The notes below the pieces were generated by a model. The model was not told the DNA's origin, did not search any database, and was given only the letters and a program-made list of their open reading frames with translations. From Pyxicephalus adspersus (lineage: Eukaryota; Chordata; Amphibia; Anura; Pyxicephalidae), in assembly GCF_032062135.1 (NCBI RefSeq), contig NC_092859.1, forward strand, positions 129,462,347 through 129,526,346: a stretch of DNA of 64,000 nucleotides. Direction: 5' to 3'. This document shows positions 58,601-62,085 of the stretch, in pieces (position 1 is the stretch's first letter; every line of letters starts with the position of its first letter). The position numbers and the translations under genes were made by a program.

Positions 58601-61468
58601 TATTTGTGACTCAGAGAGTGGGCGAGTTCTGGTATTATGACGTCACTATGGGGTAAGTTTCTTCCCCTTTGAGTGACACCTGGCTCCCTGGGCATGCACC
58701 GTTCGGAGCCAGTAAATTTGGTGGTAAGTGGATCCTAAAATGTTGGCGATCACTGGTTTAAGCGACAAATTTAAATTTTATTTAGGAGTTCCTCTATGGC
58801 AGTTGAGTCCTGGGGTGCTCATCTGCACCCAAGCCAGACATCCTACTTTGTTTTTTAAACTGTGGTCTGAAGCCTGGGGTAACCAGGCAAACATAGAACA
58901 TACAATCTCTAGAATATAGATAACAAACCCAGCACCCCTCAGAGCTACAAATCTGCAGTCATGCCTACTATAAAAGACTGTGAGCTAAGGATATAACTAT
59001 CATAGCGGGATGTAGCTTCTCTGCACAGAGATACTACCTAGTTTTTTGTTTAATTGTGTACTGAAGCCTGGGGATTCCCAAGGGGCAATTCAGCAGGGGG
59101 TCGCTGAGACCTTTAAGGTATTTTATGTGTTCCTCTATAAATAGTCCTAGTGTGCAGCCATTGATCCAAACTAGTTTGTTTTTAAACTGTTAACTGAAGC
59201 CTGGGGATACCTGGGCAAACGTGGAAAGAACATACATTCTCAATGTATATGGGGAAGCAAAGGCAGCACCCCCAGATCTACAAATCTGTAGTCATCACTA
59301 CTGCCATGTACCACAGACTGTATACACTAGAACCTCAGTTATCCAGCACCCACAGGGAATACCGATTCCGGATAGGTGTAGTTTCCTGCTTAACTGAGAT
59401 TACTCTGAAACAGGTTTCTTAGCCATTCAGCACTGGACTTGAATGGGGAGACTTGTACCCATACACCCATACACCACTAGAGTGCTAAATGTCTGAGAAA
59501 AGGGGAACTTGAGCTGTCATCAGGGTTTCCCTTTTCTCAGCCAATCATGGAGCAGAGCAATCAGCGGAGCTCTGCTCTCCTGATTACTCCTTTCTCCCTA
59601 GCAGAGCTGTGGTATGTGTTAATGGATGCAGAACATGCCACAGCTCCGCTAGGGCAGAGGGAGCAATCAAGAAAGTGGAGCTGTCGGTGACAGTTATGTG
59701 AATTTTCCTGTTATGTGAATTGCAGGAAACCAAGCTTCTACTGTTTATAACCATTTTAGTAGGGGGTTCACTGAGATTTTGGAGGGTTTTTTTTTATAAT
59801 AGCTGAGTCCTACAGTTCTCTAAGTTAGGAAGAGTCATTGTACAGCTCCTCTGCATGGAGGCTAATAATCATACCTAGTTTGTTTTTAGACTGTGGACTG
59901 AAGCCTGGGGATGCCAGGGCAAATATAGAATGAACTTACAATCTCTAGAATATAGGAAACCAAACCCAACACCCCTGATCTACAAATCTCCAGTCACACC
60001 TCCTGCATTGTACTGTGAGCTTTATATATATTTTAGCAGGGAGTTACTGACACCAAAAATGTATATCTCTATGATGGTTACCCTGGGGCATGTGCCAGAA
60101 ACCTGGAGCAATAAGGCAGATCTGTCCCTGCAACAATGGCCCACCTGATCCTGTAATAAAGTGGAAATTTAGTTTTGCCTTAAAGCGGACCTATCACCCT
60201 TCTTTCCTTATCACCGTGGTGATCAAGACAGAACAGGAGCGCAGAGCCTCATGGGATACCTACATCACGCATCCCCGGAGGCTCCTTGCTGCTCCTTCTG
60301 TGCATGCGCAGTGAGATCAGCACTCTTTTTCCCCATTTATAGCAGACTATATCACCCAATCTCACGCCTGCGCCGTGTGAGATCAGGAAGACGGAAGCCG
60401 GAAGACAAAGCGCTTTCTGCGTGCACGGACGATGGCAGATAAAATAGACGGCACGGAACCCAATCCAGGAAAACTCCAGAGGATTCTACAGATCTGCAGA
60501 AGTAATGGCGAATTAGATTTTTTGTTAACTTCCACTCAAACTGTTCCTCTATGGTACTTCAGTCCTGGGCGTCCCCAAATTAGGAATCCTGGTTGAGATT
60601 CCACATGATTTGTTTTCAAACTGTGGACTGAAGTCTGGGGATTCCCAGGCAAATACAGAAAATAAAGCCTACAATCTCCACCATATGGGGAACCAAAGCT
60701 GGCACCCCCAGAGCTACAAATCTATCTCCATGCAATGCCTGGCTACATCATTGTACCTGATTTATTCCTGAAACCATCGCTTGCAGTAGTTTATTTTACA
60801 AGTGCCCCTGTGTACATAATTATTTAAAGAGCTCCCATGGCATGTAAGGAATCTTTAATCATCGCTTTTCCATTGATGACTCTTGCAGCAGTCGGTGATC
60901 CCTTCCAGGATGGCCAAATCTCACGTCCGCCCACCAGATCTATGTGTATAGGCTGCCATATGCCAATTTGAAATGAACGAAATGAAAACATCCATCTCTG
61001 ACCACCCCCTGTTATGTCATCCAGGGACTCTACCTGTGCATGGTCCATCCCTCTGCAGATACCATCATGTCTACCACCCTGCCCCCTCCATACAAATCCT
61101 CCACTCATGACTGAGCACTTCCCATACAGGAGCTGGGCCTGCTGGAGGACCCCGGGCACCGAGGAGGATGGGGATGAGGGAGGAGGATGATGATGGGGAT
61201 GAGGGAGGAGGATGATGGGGATGAGGGAGGAGGATGATGATGGGGATGAGGGAGGAGGATGATGGGGATGAGGGAGGAGGAGGAGGGAGGAGGATGATGG
61301 GGAATGCTGCAGTGAGCAGAACATCTGATGAGAGATCTGTCATGCACAGGGATAGTGCAGGGAACCCCCGGAAACACTTACCGTAAATGGGATGTCATTG
61401 ACGCTGCCCACCGAGTAGCAGCTGTCCCCCGGGTTTACGGCTCCGGTGAGCACCTGGTGCAGATTCAT
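4098..61468 (-). CDS. DMXL2: DMXL2 / rabconnectin-3 alpha, 5' and central part of the gene (3' end outside window)
   Basis: DMXL2 is the large WD40 scaffold of the rabconnectin-3 (metazoan RAVE) complex. With WDR7 it promotes assembly and activity of the V-ATPase on synaptic vesicles and endosomes, and it is linked to Notch signalling and neuronal and hair-cell function. The coding segments listed separately translate to a continuous chain: N-terminal WD40 repeats (about residues 1-980), a region resembling yeast Rav1 (about 980-1810), a low-complexity acidic linker, then the helical region up to the acidic PFLPLSDSGV segment. The C-terminal WD40 block is missing because the window ends. Paralogue choice rests on segments such as GYRPPPFSEKFFLVVIEKD, DGSLNQWAVTF and ETLLPED, which fit DMXL2 better than DMXL1 as I recall them, although the MNLHQ start is DMXL1-like. 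Residue numbers are my running count, with 46 residues allowed for two unlocated exons. Span shown is first to last coding base, introns included. Confidence 0.95.
4588..4793. mobile_element. Palindromic MITE copy 1 (gggcctgatttattaaagct family)
   Basis: A roughly 205-bp inverted repeat with ends cctgatttattaaagctctc and gagagctttaataaatca. The two halves (gattcagcaaacctg / caggtttgatggatcac) can pair. Same family as the copies at 13.2, 15.5, 41.7 and 46.8 kb. Confidence 0.75.
5370..5800. mobile_element. Nested hAT-like relics
   Basis: An outer element (5370-5520 and 5752-5800; actgtgagctatgggtatag ... caagggttcccccgtgtg) is split by a second repeat (about 5521-5751). The second ends in accggttggcgaccgctg, the terminus of the hAT-like family also seen at 58.2 and 62.1-62.8 kb. 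The outer family recurs at 44.3, 49.4 and 58.5 kb. Confidence 0.55.
6635..6816 (-). CDS. DMXL2: DMXL2 coding exon 30
   Basis: It encodes IPVLSEEIDKHRRR, FNMRMLVPGRPVKD, a proline-rich VPPPVPAERP and KFIPPELSMWDYFVAK. Acceptor tcacag, donor GTAGGT, phase 1 in and 0 out. The open frame running past the donor is not conserved. Confidence 0.97.
7075..7206 (-). CDS. DMXL2: DMXL2 probable cassette exon (exon 29)
   Basis: A 132-nt open segment with acceptor catccag and donor GTGAGA, phase 1 on both sides, so it can be included or skipped without changing the frame between exons 28 and 30. It would add 44 polar residues, including SEQQKSQCALPFS and GNDSVPDLGQESQVC, with no predicted fold. In mammalian DMXL2 as I recall it, exon 28 joins exon 30 directly, so this is an inferred alternative or lineage-specific exon. 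Confidence 0.6.
7376..7624 (-). CDS. DMXL2: DMXL2 coding exon 28
   Basis: It encodes LLCEAVVAVYVSLLIHALAT, ELFRLAAHPLNGRMW and AVFGGGVKLVVKPRKPPE. Acceptor ccctag, donor GTATTC, phase 1 in and out. Confidence 0.96.
7867..7895. repeat. AT dinucleotide microsatellite
   Basis: Imperfect (TA)n run in the intron between exons 27 and 28. Confidence 0.85.
7992..8119 (-). CDS. DMXL2: DMXL2 coding exon 27
   Basis: It encodes NQFTGMVYQGLLLSERRRLR and EEHATPNSPPASWP. Acceptor taatag sits beside an AT-only low-complexity tract. Donor GTAAGG, phase 2 in and 1 out. Confidence 0.95.
8120..10192. other. DMXL2: DMXL2 introns around exon 26
   Basis: AT-only low-complexity at 8125-8185. 10010-10150 has a repeat-like block (aaagtgcaactaaagttcct) similar to the ends of other MITEs here. 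Otherwise no feature apart from exon 26. Confidence 0.6.
9478..9554 (-). CDS. DMXL2: DMXL2 coding exon 26
   Basis: 25 codons plus two bases: LAASLSASIYQALCDS. Acceptor ttccag, donor GTAAAA, phase 0 in and 2 out. Confidence 0.93.
10193..10384 (-). CDS. DMXL2: DMXL2 coding exon 25
   Basis: 64 codons, phase 0 in and out: ETTVKQLQSP, LPLPTTLPLLSASIAVTKTV and NNHIHDILYTIVQL. Acceptor atacag, donor GTAAGT. It joins exon 24 directly at QESQQ/ETTVKQL. Confidence 0.96.
10462..11030. mobile_element. MITE-type DNA transposon with internal 32-bp tandem repeat
   Basis: Terminal inverted repeats ccatgtttccccgatgataa and ttataataggggaaacaggg, flanked by TA on both sides, mark a 569-bp non-autonomous element. 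Sub-terminal motifs (aaataagacatcccctg) repeat near both ends. The interior is replaced by about six copies of a 32-bp unit (10702-10908). Confidence 0.75.
10702..10908. repeat. 32-bp minisatellite, about 6 copies
   Basis: Units of the type gtgatcaggaggggacaatc followed by aatggcacatga. The right-hand copies are almost identical; the left ones are diverged (aatgaatggcac, extra bases). Confidence 0.9.
11773..11867 (-). other. Exon-like segment in DMXL2 intron 24 (unconfirmed)
   Basis: 95 nt bounded by a good acceptor (atctgcag) and donor (GTAAGTC) on the gene strand. One frame is open throughout and looks protein-like (DPVNNIVILLRSL, LFNFIKEEGYL), but it needs a phase-1 upstream exon and leaves in phase 0. 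Its neighbours here are phase 0, so inclusion would read the other frame and hit a TAA. It may be a poison exon, a relic of another gene, or chance. Confidence 0.3.
12100..12399 (-). repeat. Long interspersed repeat, shortened copy
   Basis: On the minus strand it contains gaggttatgagtgaggaagt and agtaggtcatttgatgagc, matching the body of the repeat at 54.97-55.56 kb. On the plus strand it ends in gtacagcgctgtgtaatatg ttggcactatataaata and an AAT microsatellite. The interior between body and tail is deleted relative to the 55-kb copy. Confidence 0.7.
13177..13405. mobile_element. Palindromic MITE copy 2
   Basis: Ends gggcctaatttattaaagca and ggagagctttattaactca, with the shared core gaagctgggtgatccagcaa. 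A T-run near 13328 disrupts the right arm. Confidence 0.8.
13725..14770 (-). CDS. DMXL2: DMXL2 coding exon 24 (1046 nt)
   Basis: 348 codons after a split codon. Conserved ends are PVVFSFYNYLRTHPLLIRRR, ERKLFFTTANAHFKVGCPVL, CLKILMTELRTLATGHEVDG and ERRRLQAKREHAEKRKWW, finishing LLQESQQ. The middle (about 170 residues) is an acidic, serine-rich disordered linker with LDWGEDKESDEDE. Acceptor aattag, donor GTAAGA, phase 1 in and 0 out. Confidence 0.97.
15076..15322. repeat. GC-rich interspersed repeat (taagctacgtacacac family)
   Basis: A CpG-rich island within an AT-rich intron, beginning taagctacgtacacacatca, with tatcgggcgaaaatctggcg and gtcgtccattgtccgaacga. Its palindromic sub-motifs (gcccgataatcgg / atatcgggc) look like a MITE. 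Opposed open frames here are by-products of its composition. Confidence 0.55.
15503..15672. mobile_element. Palindromic MITE copy 3, truncated
   Basis: The left arm (gggcctaatttattaaagct, gaagctgggtgatccagcaa) and centre are present. The right arm stops after gatccattccagctttgc. It lies about 140 bases downstream of the exon 23 donor. Confidence 0.8.
15814..16078 (-). CDS. DMXL2: DMXL2 coding exon 23
   Basis: It encodes VCLEKMEDIQLAMVIARLY, LHPDPFLRSIAYWIMKDY and LLEQTPKEDDENP. The end is placed at donor GTGGGT because this gives phase 1, matching exon 24 (VLIKSCNP). An open frame runs on past this donor, but it is not conserved. Acceptor ttttag. Confidence 0.94.
16170..16335 (-). CDS. DMXL2: DMXL2 coding exon 22
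   Basis: It encodes SQHDEKMTQFFSHNF, DRWRKAALKNAFSLLGKQRF and AAFFLLAGSLKDAIE, the best conserved block of the Rav1-like domain. Acceptor ttttag, donor GTATAG, phase 2 in and 0 out. Confidence 0.97.
16790..16887 (-). CDS. DMXL2: DMXL2 coding exon 21
   Basis: It encodes VAKAAFQRNNEPLDAAIF and MKKKAVLWGLF, Rav1-like core. Acceptor tgtacag, donor GTATGT, phase 0 in and 2 out. Confidence 0.97.
17215..17455. repeat. Interspersed repeat with cccgacgtgtttcgactatc motif
   Basis: The segment holds cccgacgtgtttcgactatc ggcttgttcagg, a motif found in dispersed amphibian repeats, in the intron between exons 20 and 21. Boundaries are approximate. Confidence 0.5.
18036..18205 (-). CDS. DMXL2: DMXL2 coding exon 20
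   Basis: It encodes CHFAWAFHSEAEEEL and WSELRAMGIGWWVRNIN, core of the Rav1-like domain. Acceptor tttcag, donor GTAGGC, phase 1 in and 0 out. Confidence 0.97.
18684..18794 (-). CDS. DMXL2: DMXL2 coding exon 19
   Basis: 37 codons: DECGLRYLLAMRLH, then TCLLTSLPPLYR, in the helical Rav1-like core. Acceptor ttgcag, donor GTACTT, phase 1 in and out. Confidence 0.96.
18795..19841. other. DMXL2: DMXL2 intron between exons 18 and 19
   Basis: Unique-looking AT-rich sequence with a short CA run near 19420. No repeats or genes recognised. Confidence 0.6.
19842..21524 (-). CDS. DMXL2: DMXL2 coding exon 18 (largest, 1683 nt)
   Basis: 560 full codons plus split codons at both ends. It opens with SSSSIYPVCLAPYLV and SDNKVRFWKC (WD40) and continues through GSHILTVGVGSNIFMYGRL and VSLSWVRDGILVVGMDCEMHV-type strands. 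It enters the Rav1-like part at LPQYHPTQLLELMDLGKVRR and ends with GLTRLEQMFLVALADTVA. Variable loops lie after the HVYAQWKH motif and after YSAPEE. Acceptor taatag, donor GTAATA, phase 1 in and out. This is the strongest single piece of homology in the window. Confidence 0.98.
22089..22316 (-). CDS. DMXL2: DMXL2 coding exon 17
   Basis: A proline/serine/threonine-rich linker (SSPETSPGTSP) is followed by IANLQTASKLILSSKLVYS and VEVIRATPSA. Acceptor tttacag, donor GTAAGG, phase 1 in and out. The linker is probably disordered. Confidence 0.95.
23485..23604 (-). CDS. DMXL2: DMXL2 coding exon 16
   Basis: It encodes GYRPPPFSEKFFLVVIEKD and MWHLHLKSVQACV. Acceptor aaacag, donor GTAAGT, phase 1 in and out. 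The PPPFSEKFF stretch is one of the clearer DMXL2 signatures. Confidence 0.96.
25037..25154 (-). CDS. DMXL2: DMXL2 coding exon 15
   Basis: It encodes QLLHVFQEDFILGYK and the charged stretch before VFFQPSQ. Acceptor tcttag, donor GTATGA, phase 0 in and 1 out. Confidence 0.94.
25839..25928 (-). CDS. DMXL2: DMXL2 coding exon 14
   Basis: 30 codons containing EVFNIVSQQSTARPGC and IIELDAITN. Acceptor actatag, donor GTATGG, phase 0 in and out, so skipping it would keep the frame. Confidence 0.95.
26813..26934 (-). CDS. DMXL2: DMXL2 coding exon 13
   Basis: It encodes CNSASACFVASDG and SLRLYQAVVDARKLL, ending DPESS. Acceptor ttttag, donor GTAAGA, phase 1 in and 0 out. Confidence 0.95.
27686..28370 (-). 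CDS. DMXL2: DMXL2 coding exon 12 (685 nt)
   Basis: 228 codons plus one base. Conserved parts are IPVAFPSGDA, DGSLNQWAVTFADKSAF, YCGHRFHLNDLAC and ELILWRVDPIGPLSY, i.e. several WD40 blades. Variable loops lie after MMYAC and before the DPVKNIKG stretch. Acceptor ttccag, donor GTAAGT, phase 0 in and 1 out. Confidence 0.97.
28635..28870. repeat. Interspersed repeat (gcaggtaagaatgcttattg type)
   Basis: It shares gcaggtaagaatgcttattg and aaaagtggaact with the sequence at 47.48-47.80 kb (gcaggtaagaatgattattg, aaaagtggaat), so the two are copies of one family. The termini suggest a MITE. Confidence 0.6.
30540..30835. repeat. Probable MITE-like repeat
   Basis: A relatively GC-rich block ending cgaggtttacttgcgcttta, similar in layout to the 28.6 and 47.5 kb repeats. 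The identification is weak. Confidence 0.35.
31296..31558 (-). CDS. DMXL2: DMXL2 coding exon 11
   Basis: A divergent acidic and serine-rich linker leads into TVLLDRKIESLLTEWNKN and HPVDGTFLLWHV, the next WD40 blade. Acceptor ttctag, donor GTATCC, phase 1 in and 0 out. Confidence 0.95.
31559..35019. other. DMXL2: DMXL2 introns around exon 10
   Basis: 32200-32450 is an unexplained, more GC-rich block with opposed open frames. 34360-34860 has degenerate repeats of a gttggagcttgctggggaaa type. Otherwise unremarkable. Confidence 0.5.
33117..33323 (-). CDS. DMXL2: DMXL2 coding exon 10
   Basis: It encodes VVHWLNNKELHFTSS followed by an acidic stretch (DNGDDEDDEDG) that is shorter than the one I recall for mammalian DMXL2. 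Acceptor ttccag, donor GTTAGT (a weaker GT donor), phase 1 in and out. Confidence 0.93.
35020..35194 (-). CDS. DMXL2: DMXL2 coding exon 9
   Basis: 58 codons plus one base: TIHHLKHLRRG, a basic RRGRRRSS stretch, and CHFHIAASINPAT. Acceptor tttacag, donor GTAAAT, phase 0 in and 1 out. Confidence 0.95.
36127..36158. repeat. Perfect short palindrome (14-bp arms, 4-nt loop)
   Basis: tggtcctgtctagt, loop ctac, then actagacaggacca: a perfect inverted repeat in the intron between exons 8 and 9. Confidence 0.95.
36724..36907 (-). CDS. DMXL2: DMXL2 coding exon 8
   Basis: It encodes GSVCNVLLTSCQDG and CRLWAETLLPED, a WD40 blade ending in the RLW motif, followed by a serine-rich linker and KDKIEHALE. 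Acceptor ttttag, donor GTAACT, phase 2 in and 0 out. Confidence 0.95.
37738..38036 (-). mobile_element. Internally deleted Tc1-like transposon
   Basis: Terminal inverted repeats acacctgccactttaatagg and gattaaagtggctggcaagt, with TA-rich flanks. The minus strand carries the 3' part of a Tc1-like transposase frame (near 37800-37990, including aatccaatagagcacc), joined directly to the 5' terminal repeat, so the catalytic region is gone. About 300 bp; non-autonomous. Confidence 0.85.
38550..38719 (-). CDS. DMXL2: DMXL2 coding exon 7
   Basis: It starts in phase 0 with DDCLLKVWYPLSGWK and contains FVYLAHPRAV, typical WD40 strand and turn sequence. Acceptor tcacag, donor GTAACG, ends in phase 2. 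The linker between these two motifs is the divergent part. Confidence 0.95.
38720..42471. other. DMXL2: DMXL2 intron expected to hold a missing exon
   Basis: Apart from MITE copy 4, no repeat is clear. 40290-40800 has overlapping minus-strand open frames without recognised homology. The expected exon 6 (about 67 nt) was not found here. Confidence 0.5.
41736..41955. mobile_element. Palindromic MITE copy 4
   Basis: Full-length inverted repeat: gggcctcatttaataaagct at the left, tggaaagctttaataaatca at the right, with arms that pair across gaagctg / cagcttc. Confidence 0.88.
42472..42625 (-). CDS. DMXL2: DMXL2 coding exon 5
   Basis: It encodes LLTATEYLQLW, then an acidic stretch (LEEEDDD) and LNDWNCIWQC. 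Acceptor ctacag, donor GTAAG, phase 1 in and 2 out. The phase-2 end does not fit the next exon found (exon 7), which points to an unlocated exon between them. Confidence 0.93.
43114..43192 (-). CDS. DMXL2: DMXL2 coding exon 4
   Basis: 26 codons plus one base, containing TGQFFLSSVTYNLAWDP, an N-terminal WD40 segment. Acceptor ttctag, donor GTAAGC, phase 0 in and 1 out. Numbered 4 because one exon is missing before it. Confidence 0.95.
43193..46601. other. DMXL2: DMXL2 intron expected to hold missing exon 3
   Basis: It contains the 44.3-kb hAT-like relic and short ATT runs near 44060. The expected 72-nt exon 3 was not found by eye. Confidence 0.5.
44295..44535. mobile_element. hAT-like MITE relic (ggttcccccat family)
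   Basis: It contains tagggttccttggttgctag, tactgtgagctgtggatata and gggctcccccatttcg in the same order as the copies at 5.4 and 49.4 kb. Confidence 0.6.
46602..46727 (-). CDS. DMXL2: DMXL2 coding exon 2
   Basis: 42 codons, phase 0 to 0, including SGCDIVILASDFECV and HGNIQVSCVEC, part of the first N-terminal WD40 blades. Acceptor ttttcag, donor GTAAGA. It follows a 14.7-kb first intron. The next expected exon (about 24 codons, starting IAASYG in the family) was not found. Confidence 0.95.
46836..47058. mobile_element. Palindromic MITE copy 5 (best preserved)
   Basis: Ends caatgggcctgatttattaa and ttaattaatcaggcccaatg are inverse complements apart from one or two bases. The whole 220 bp folds on itself. 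It starts just upstream (gene sense) of exon 2. Confidence 0.9.
47480..47800. repeat. Interspersed repeat, second copy of the 28.6-kb family
   Basis: The segment contains attggccaagctgaaatgac, gcaggtaagaatgattattg and gaaaagtggaattttatt. It is GC-richer than its surroundings. The two open frames across it are not conserved coding sequence. Confidence 0.6.
48388..48600. repeat. Long foldback (about 98-bp arms, short loop)
   Basis: The left arm begins aaacagagtcctcctg and the right arm ends caggaggactctgttta. The arms pair through aatattagagcaat / attgctctaatatt to a loop around taaaaacatgttttcg. The element is flanked by direct copies of tttagtatgatta plus an AT-rich run (48368-48391 and 48604-48627). 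Confidence 0.92.
49388..49605. mobile_element. hAT-like MITE relic
   Basis: It starts cagtatttccccaaccagga and ends near gggttcccccatgttaaaag; the middle matches the 44.3-kb copy (ctgtgagctgtagatatagt). Confidence 0.65.
50463..50522 (+). repeat. ATT microsatellite plus repeat tail fragment
   Basis: attattattattatatagga leads into tttatatagcgccaacatat aacgcagcgctg, a fragment of the tail family seen at 1.45 and 12.3 kb. Confidence 0.8.
51492..53103 (+). pseudogene. Decayed copy of a repetitive, transposon-like protein gene, broken by a gap
   Basis: Plus strand, inside DMXL2 intron 1 and antisense to it. It starts at an ATG (MPRNCLNDPDSFCYV). It soon meets stops and frameshifts, then resumes in pieces such as DQDKSWAPH and MPFAIPM, and reaches the gap as AELNDLVCNVNLSKDKA. 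After the gap it ends ADYCWMLYRDNPDKEYTRKS...KHF and a stop at 53101-53103. I recognise this as a multicopy uncharacterised protein family seen in arthropods, cnidarians and some vertebrates, probably mobile-element-derived with an N-terminal Cys/His zinc-binding region; one expected Cys here reads Trp. No function is known to me. Confidence 0.7.
52063..53020. other. Assembly gap (958 N)
   Basis: A run of N inside the repetitive protein-coding element. The open frame reported across it is an artefact of the N run. Confidence 1.
54338..54835. mobile_element. Possible Tigger/pogo-like MITE
   Basis: The left part reads gcaggtagtccccgggtta (with one extra base in the C run). The right part contains ccgacttacatacaaaaaca and cagtccctatctcgtatgta acccgg. 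These are opposed ends of the type seen in pogo-like elements. The middle is unrelated and may be a further insertion. Confidence 0.45.
54965..55560 (+). repeat. Long interspersed repeat, fuller copy
   Basis: It contains gaccattccagagagttgga, gaggttatgagtgaggaagt, gatttgaaggcaaagcacag and ctgcagcattcataatagat in the order of a widespread vertebrate repeat. The open frames (54876-55571) follow repeat sequence, not a host gene. A shortened inverted copy lies at 12.1 kb. Confidence 0.7.
55601..55656. repeat. TA dinucleotide microsatellite
   Basis: About 27 uninterrupted AT repeats following tgcctg; probably length-variable. Confidence 0.98.
56050..56480 (-). mobile_element. Tc1-like transposon fragment
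   Basis: ctccatggtccagttcagat, actcacatgcgcaatatg and gatggacaggagttactcc match the internal transposase region of the same Tc1 subfamily as the 85-722 relic, with the reading sense on the minus strand. The plus-strand open frame here is spurious. Confidence 0.55.
57965..58085. repeat. ATT/AAT microsatellite with repeat tail
   Basis: An inverted array (ATT)n then (AAT)n at about 57968-58035, followed by a diverged tail (caccaacatatgaagcagtg ctgtac) of the cagcgctg family. Confidence 0.85.
58196..58462. mobile_element. hAT-like MITE (ggtcgccaacc family)
   Basis: Ends cagtggtcgccaacctttt and ctggttggtaaccactg form terminal inverted repeats. The body contains gcggaccactaagtttacc and acggaccaccaaaattttc. 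No matching 8-bp target duplication is evident. Confidence 0.75.
58541..58705. mobile_element. hAT-like MITE relic
   Basis: atcagtgtttctcaacaaaa, gttgctagggggtccatgag and caatgagatatttgtgactc are the left part of the 44.3/49.4-kb family. The right end is missing. Confidence 0.5.
59335..59748. mobile_element. Tigger/pogo-like MITE
   Basis: Imperfect inverted ends cactagaacctcagttatcc and aaccaagcttctactgt. An internal inverted pair agcagagctgtggtatgt / catgccacagctccgct is also present. It is inserted within the large tandem duplication. Confidence 0.55.
60180..60500. repeat. GC-rich interspersed repeat
   Basis: It starts taaagcggacctatcaccct and contains gtgcatgcgcagtgagatca and ctcacgcctgcgccgtgtga. 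A related block with gcgcaggcatgagatcag lies at 63.24-63.52 kb. The short open frames in it are not supported as genes. Confidence 0.5.
61161..61301. repeat. Purine-rich minisatellite beside exon 1
   Basis: Repeats of the type gaggaggatgatgatggggatgagg (written here as units gaggaggatgatgat and ggggatgagg) run over 140 bases with almost no pyrimidine other than T. It lies 80 bases inside intron 1, and the transcript strand is CT-rich. Three overlapping open frames across it are low-complexity artefacts. Confidence 0.95.
61382..61468 (-). CDS. DMXL2: DMXL2 coding exon 1 (start codon)
   Basis: It encodes 29 residues beginning MNLHQVLTGAVNPGD, the conserved N-terminus of DMXL proteins. The ATG at 61468-61466 is the first in the conserved frame. 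The exon ends in phase 0 with donor GTAAGT and joins exon 2 (AYGSG). Confidence 0.95.
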
Positions 61469-61860
61469 GGTCAGGACTGGACGGTGACGGCTGTGTTCAG
61501 TGACGGTCCCTCACCCCTCCATGTACCGAAGCCCCACTTCCTATTATTCGCAGCTTTTGCTTCTCAGGTGTTGGCCTTCTCCATGACCCTAACCGGGTGT
61601 GAGCCGCTCTCTGCGTTCCCCTGGCGGCGGCGGCCGCTGTGTGAGGGGATTCCGGAGGATGGGCAGGGAGGGCGCGCGAGAGGCGGGCGCGTTCACAGCG
61701 GGGTGTCACACGGGCACGCGCGCCTGTGCCGAGAGAAGAGCCCGCCCCGGCAGCTTTGTCACCTTCTGTCTCCTCTCCCCCTGCTGCTGCTCTAAGGTAT
61801 CCCCATAGCAACGCCCACACACTACGTCATCACTCTCCATGCTGCTACAGGATAACCTGT
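61469..61860 (-). promoter_or_regulatory. DMXL2: DMXL2 CpG-rich promoter and 5' UTR
   Basis: The few hundred bases upstream of the start codon are far richer in GC and CpG than the rest of the window, especially 61610-61760, as expected for a vertebrate CpG-island promoter. A GC box (gcccgcccc, 61740-61748) is visible. Further out lie an RFX X-box-like half site (ccatagcaac, 61803-61812) and a CRE-like core (acgtca, 61824-61829, TGACGT on the gene strand). No TATA box is obvious. The transcription start and any non-coding first exon cannot be placed from sequence alone. The island ends about 115 bases before an assembly gap. Confidence 0.7.
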
Positions 61861-62077
61861 ACGGTGGGGTCACANNNNNNNNNNNNNNNNNNNNNNNNNN
61901 NNNNNNNNNNNNNNNNNNNNNNNNNNNNNNNNNNNNNNNNNNNNNNNNNNNNNNNNNNNNNNNNNNNNNNNNNNNNNNNNNNNNNNNNNNNNNNNNNNNN
62001 NNNNNNNNNNNNNNNNNNNNNNNNNNNNNNNNNNNNNNNNNNNNNNNNNNNNNNTACATTGGGGTCACACTGTATGC
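61836..62077. repeat. 77-bp tandem repeat spanning a gap
   Basis: Both edges of the gap carry the unit seen at 62835-62970 (ggataacctgtacggtgggg tcaca on one side, ggggtcacactgtatgcagc on the other), so the gap probably hides more copies. Confidence 0.75.
61875..62054. other. Assembly gap (180 N)
   Basis: A run of N just upstream of the DMXL2 promoter, within a tandem repeat. Open frames across it are artefacts. Confidence 1.
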
Positions 62078-62085
62078 AGCTATAG

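Larger units (their letters stand above)
58780..60760 (+). repeat. Degenerate large tandem duplication, about four units
   Basis: The motif series gttcctctatgg...gagtcctgggg, then tttttaaactgtgg...gaagcctggggat, acaatctctagaatatag, and agctacaaatctgcagtca recurs with starts near 58780, 59126, 59781 and 60540. Unit lengths differ because other repeats (for example at 59335 and 60180) have inserted. It lies in DMXL2 intron 1. Confidence 0.75.
46728..61381. other. DMXL2: DMXL2 first intron (14.7 kb)
   Basis: The most repeat-dense part of the window; elements are listed separately. Stretches 49606-50462, 50523-51491, 53104-54337, 55657-56049 and 56481-57964 show nothing I can identify. First introns often carry enhancers, but none can be called from sequence alone. 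Confidence 0.6.

Noticed and set aside
60824..61377. Ser/Pro/His-rich open frames of up to 166 codons
   Set aside because: They translate the purine minisatellite in three frames; low complexity, no gene signals.
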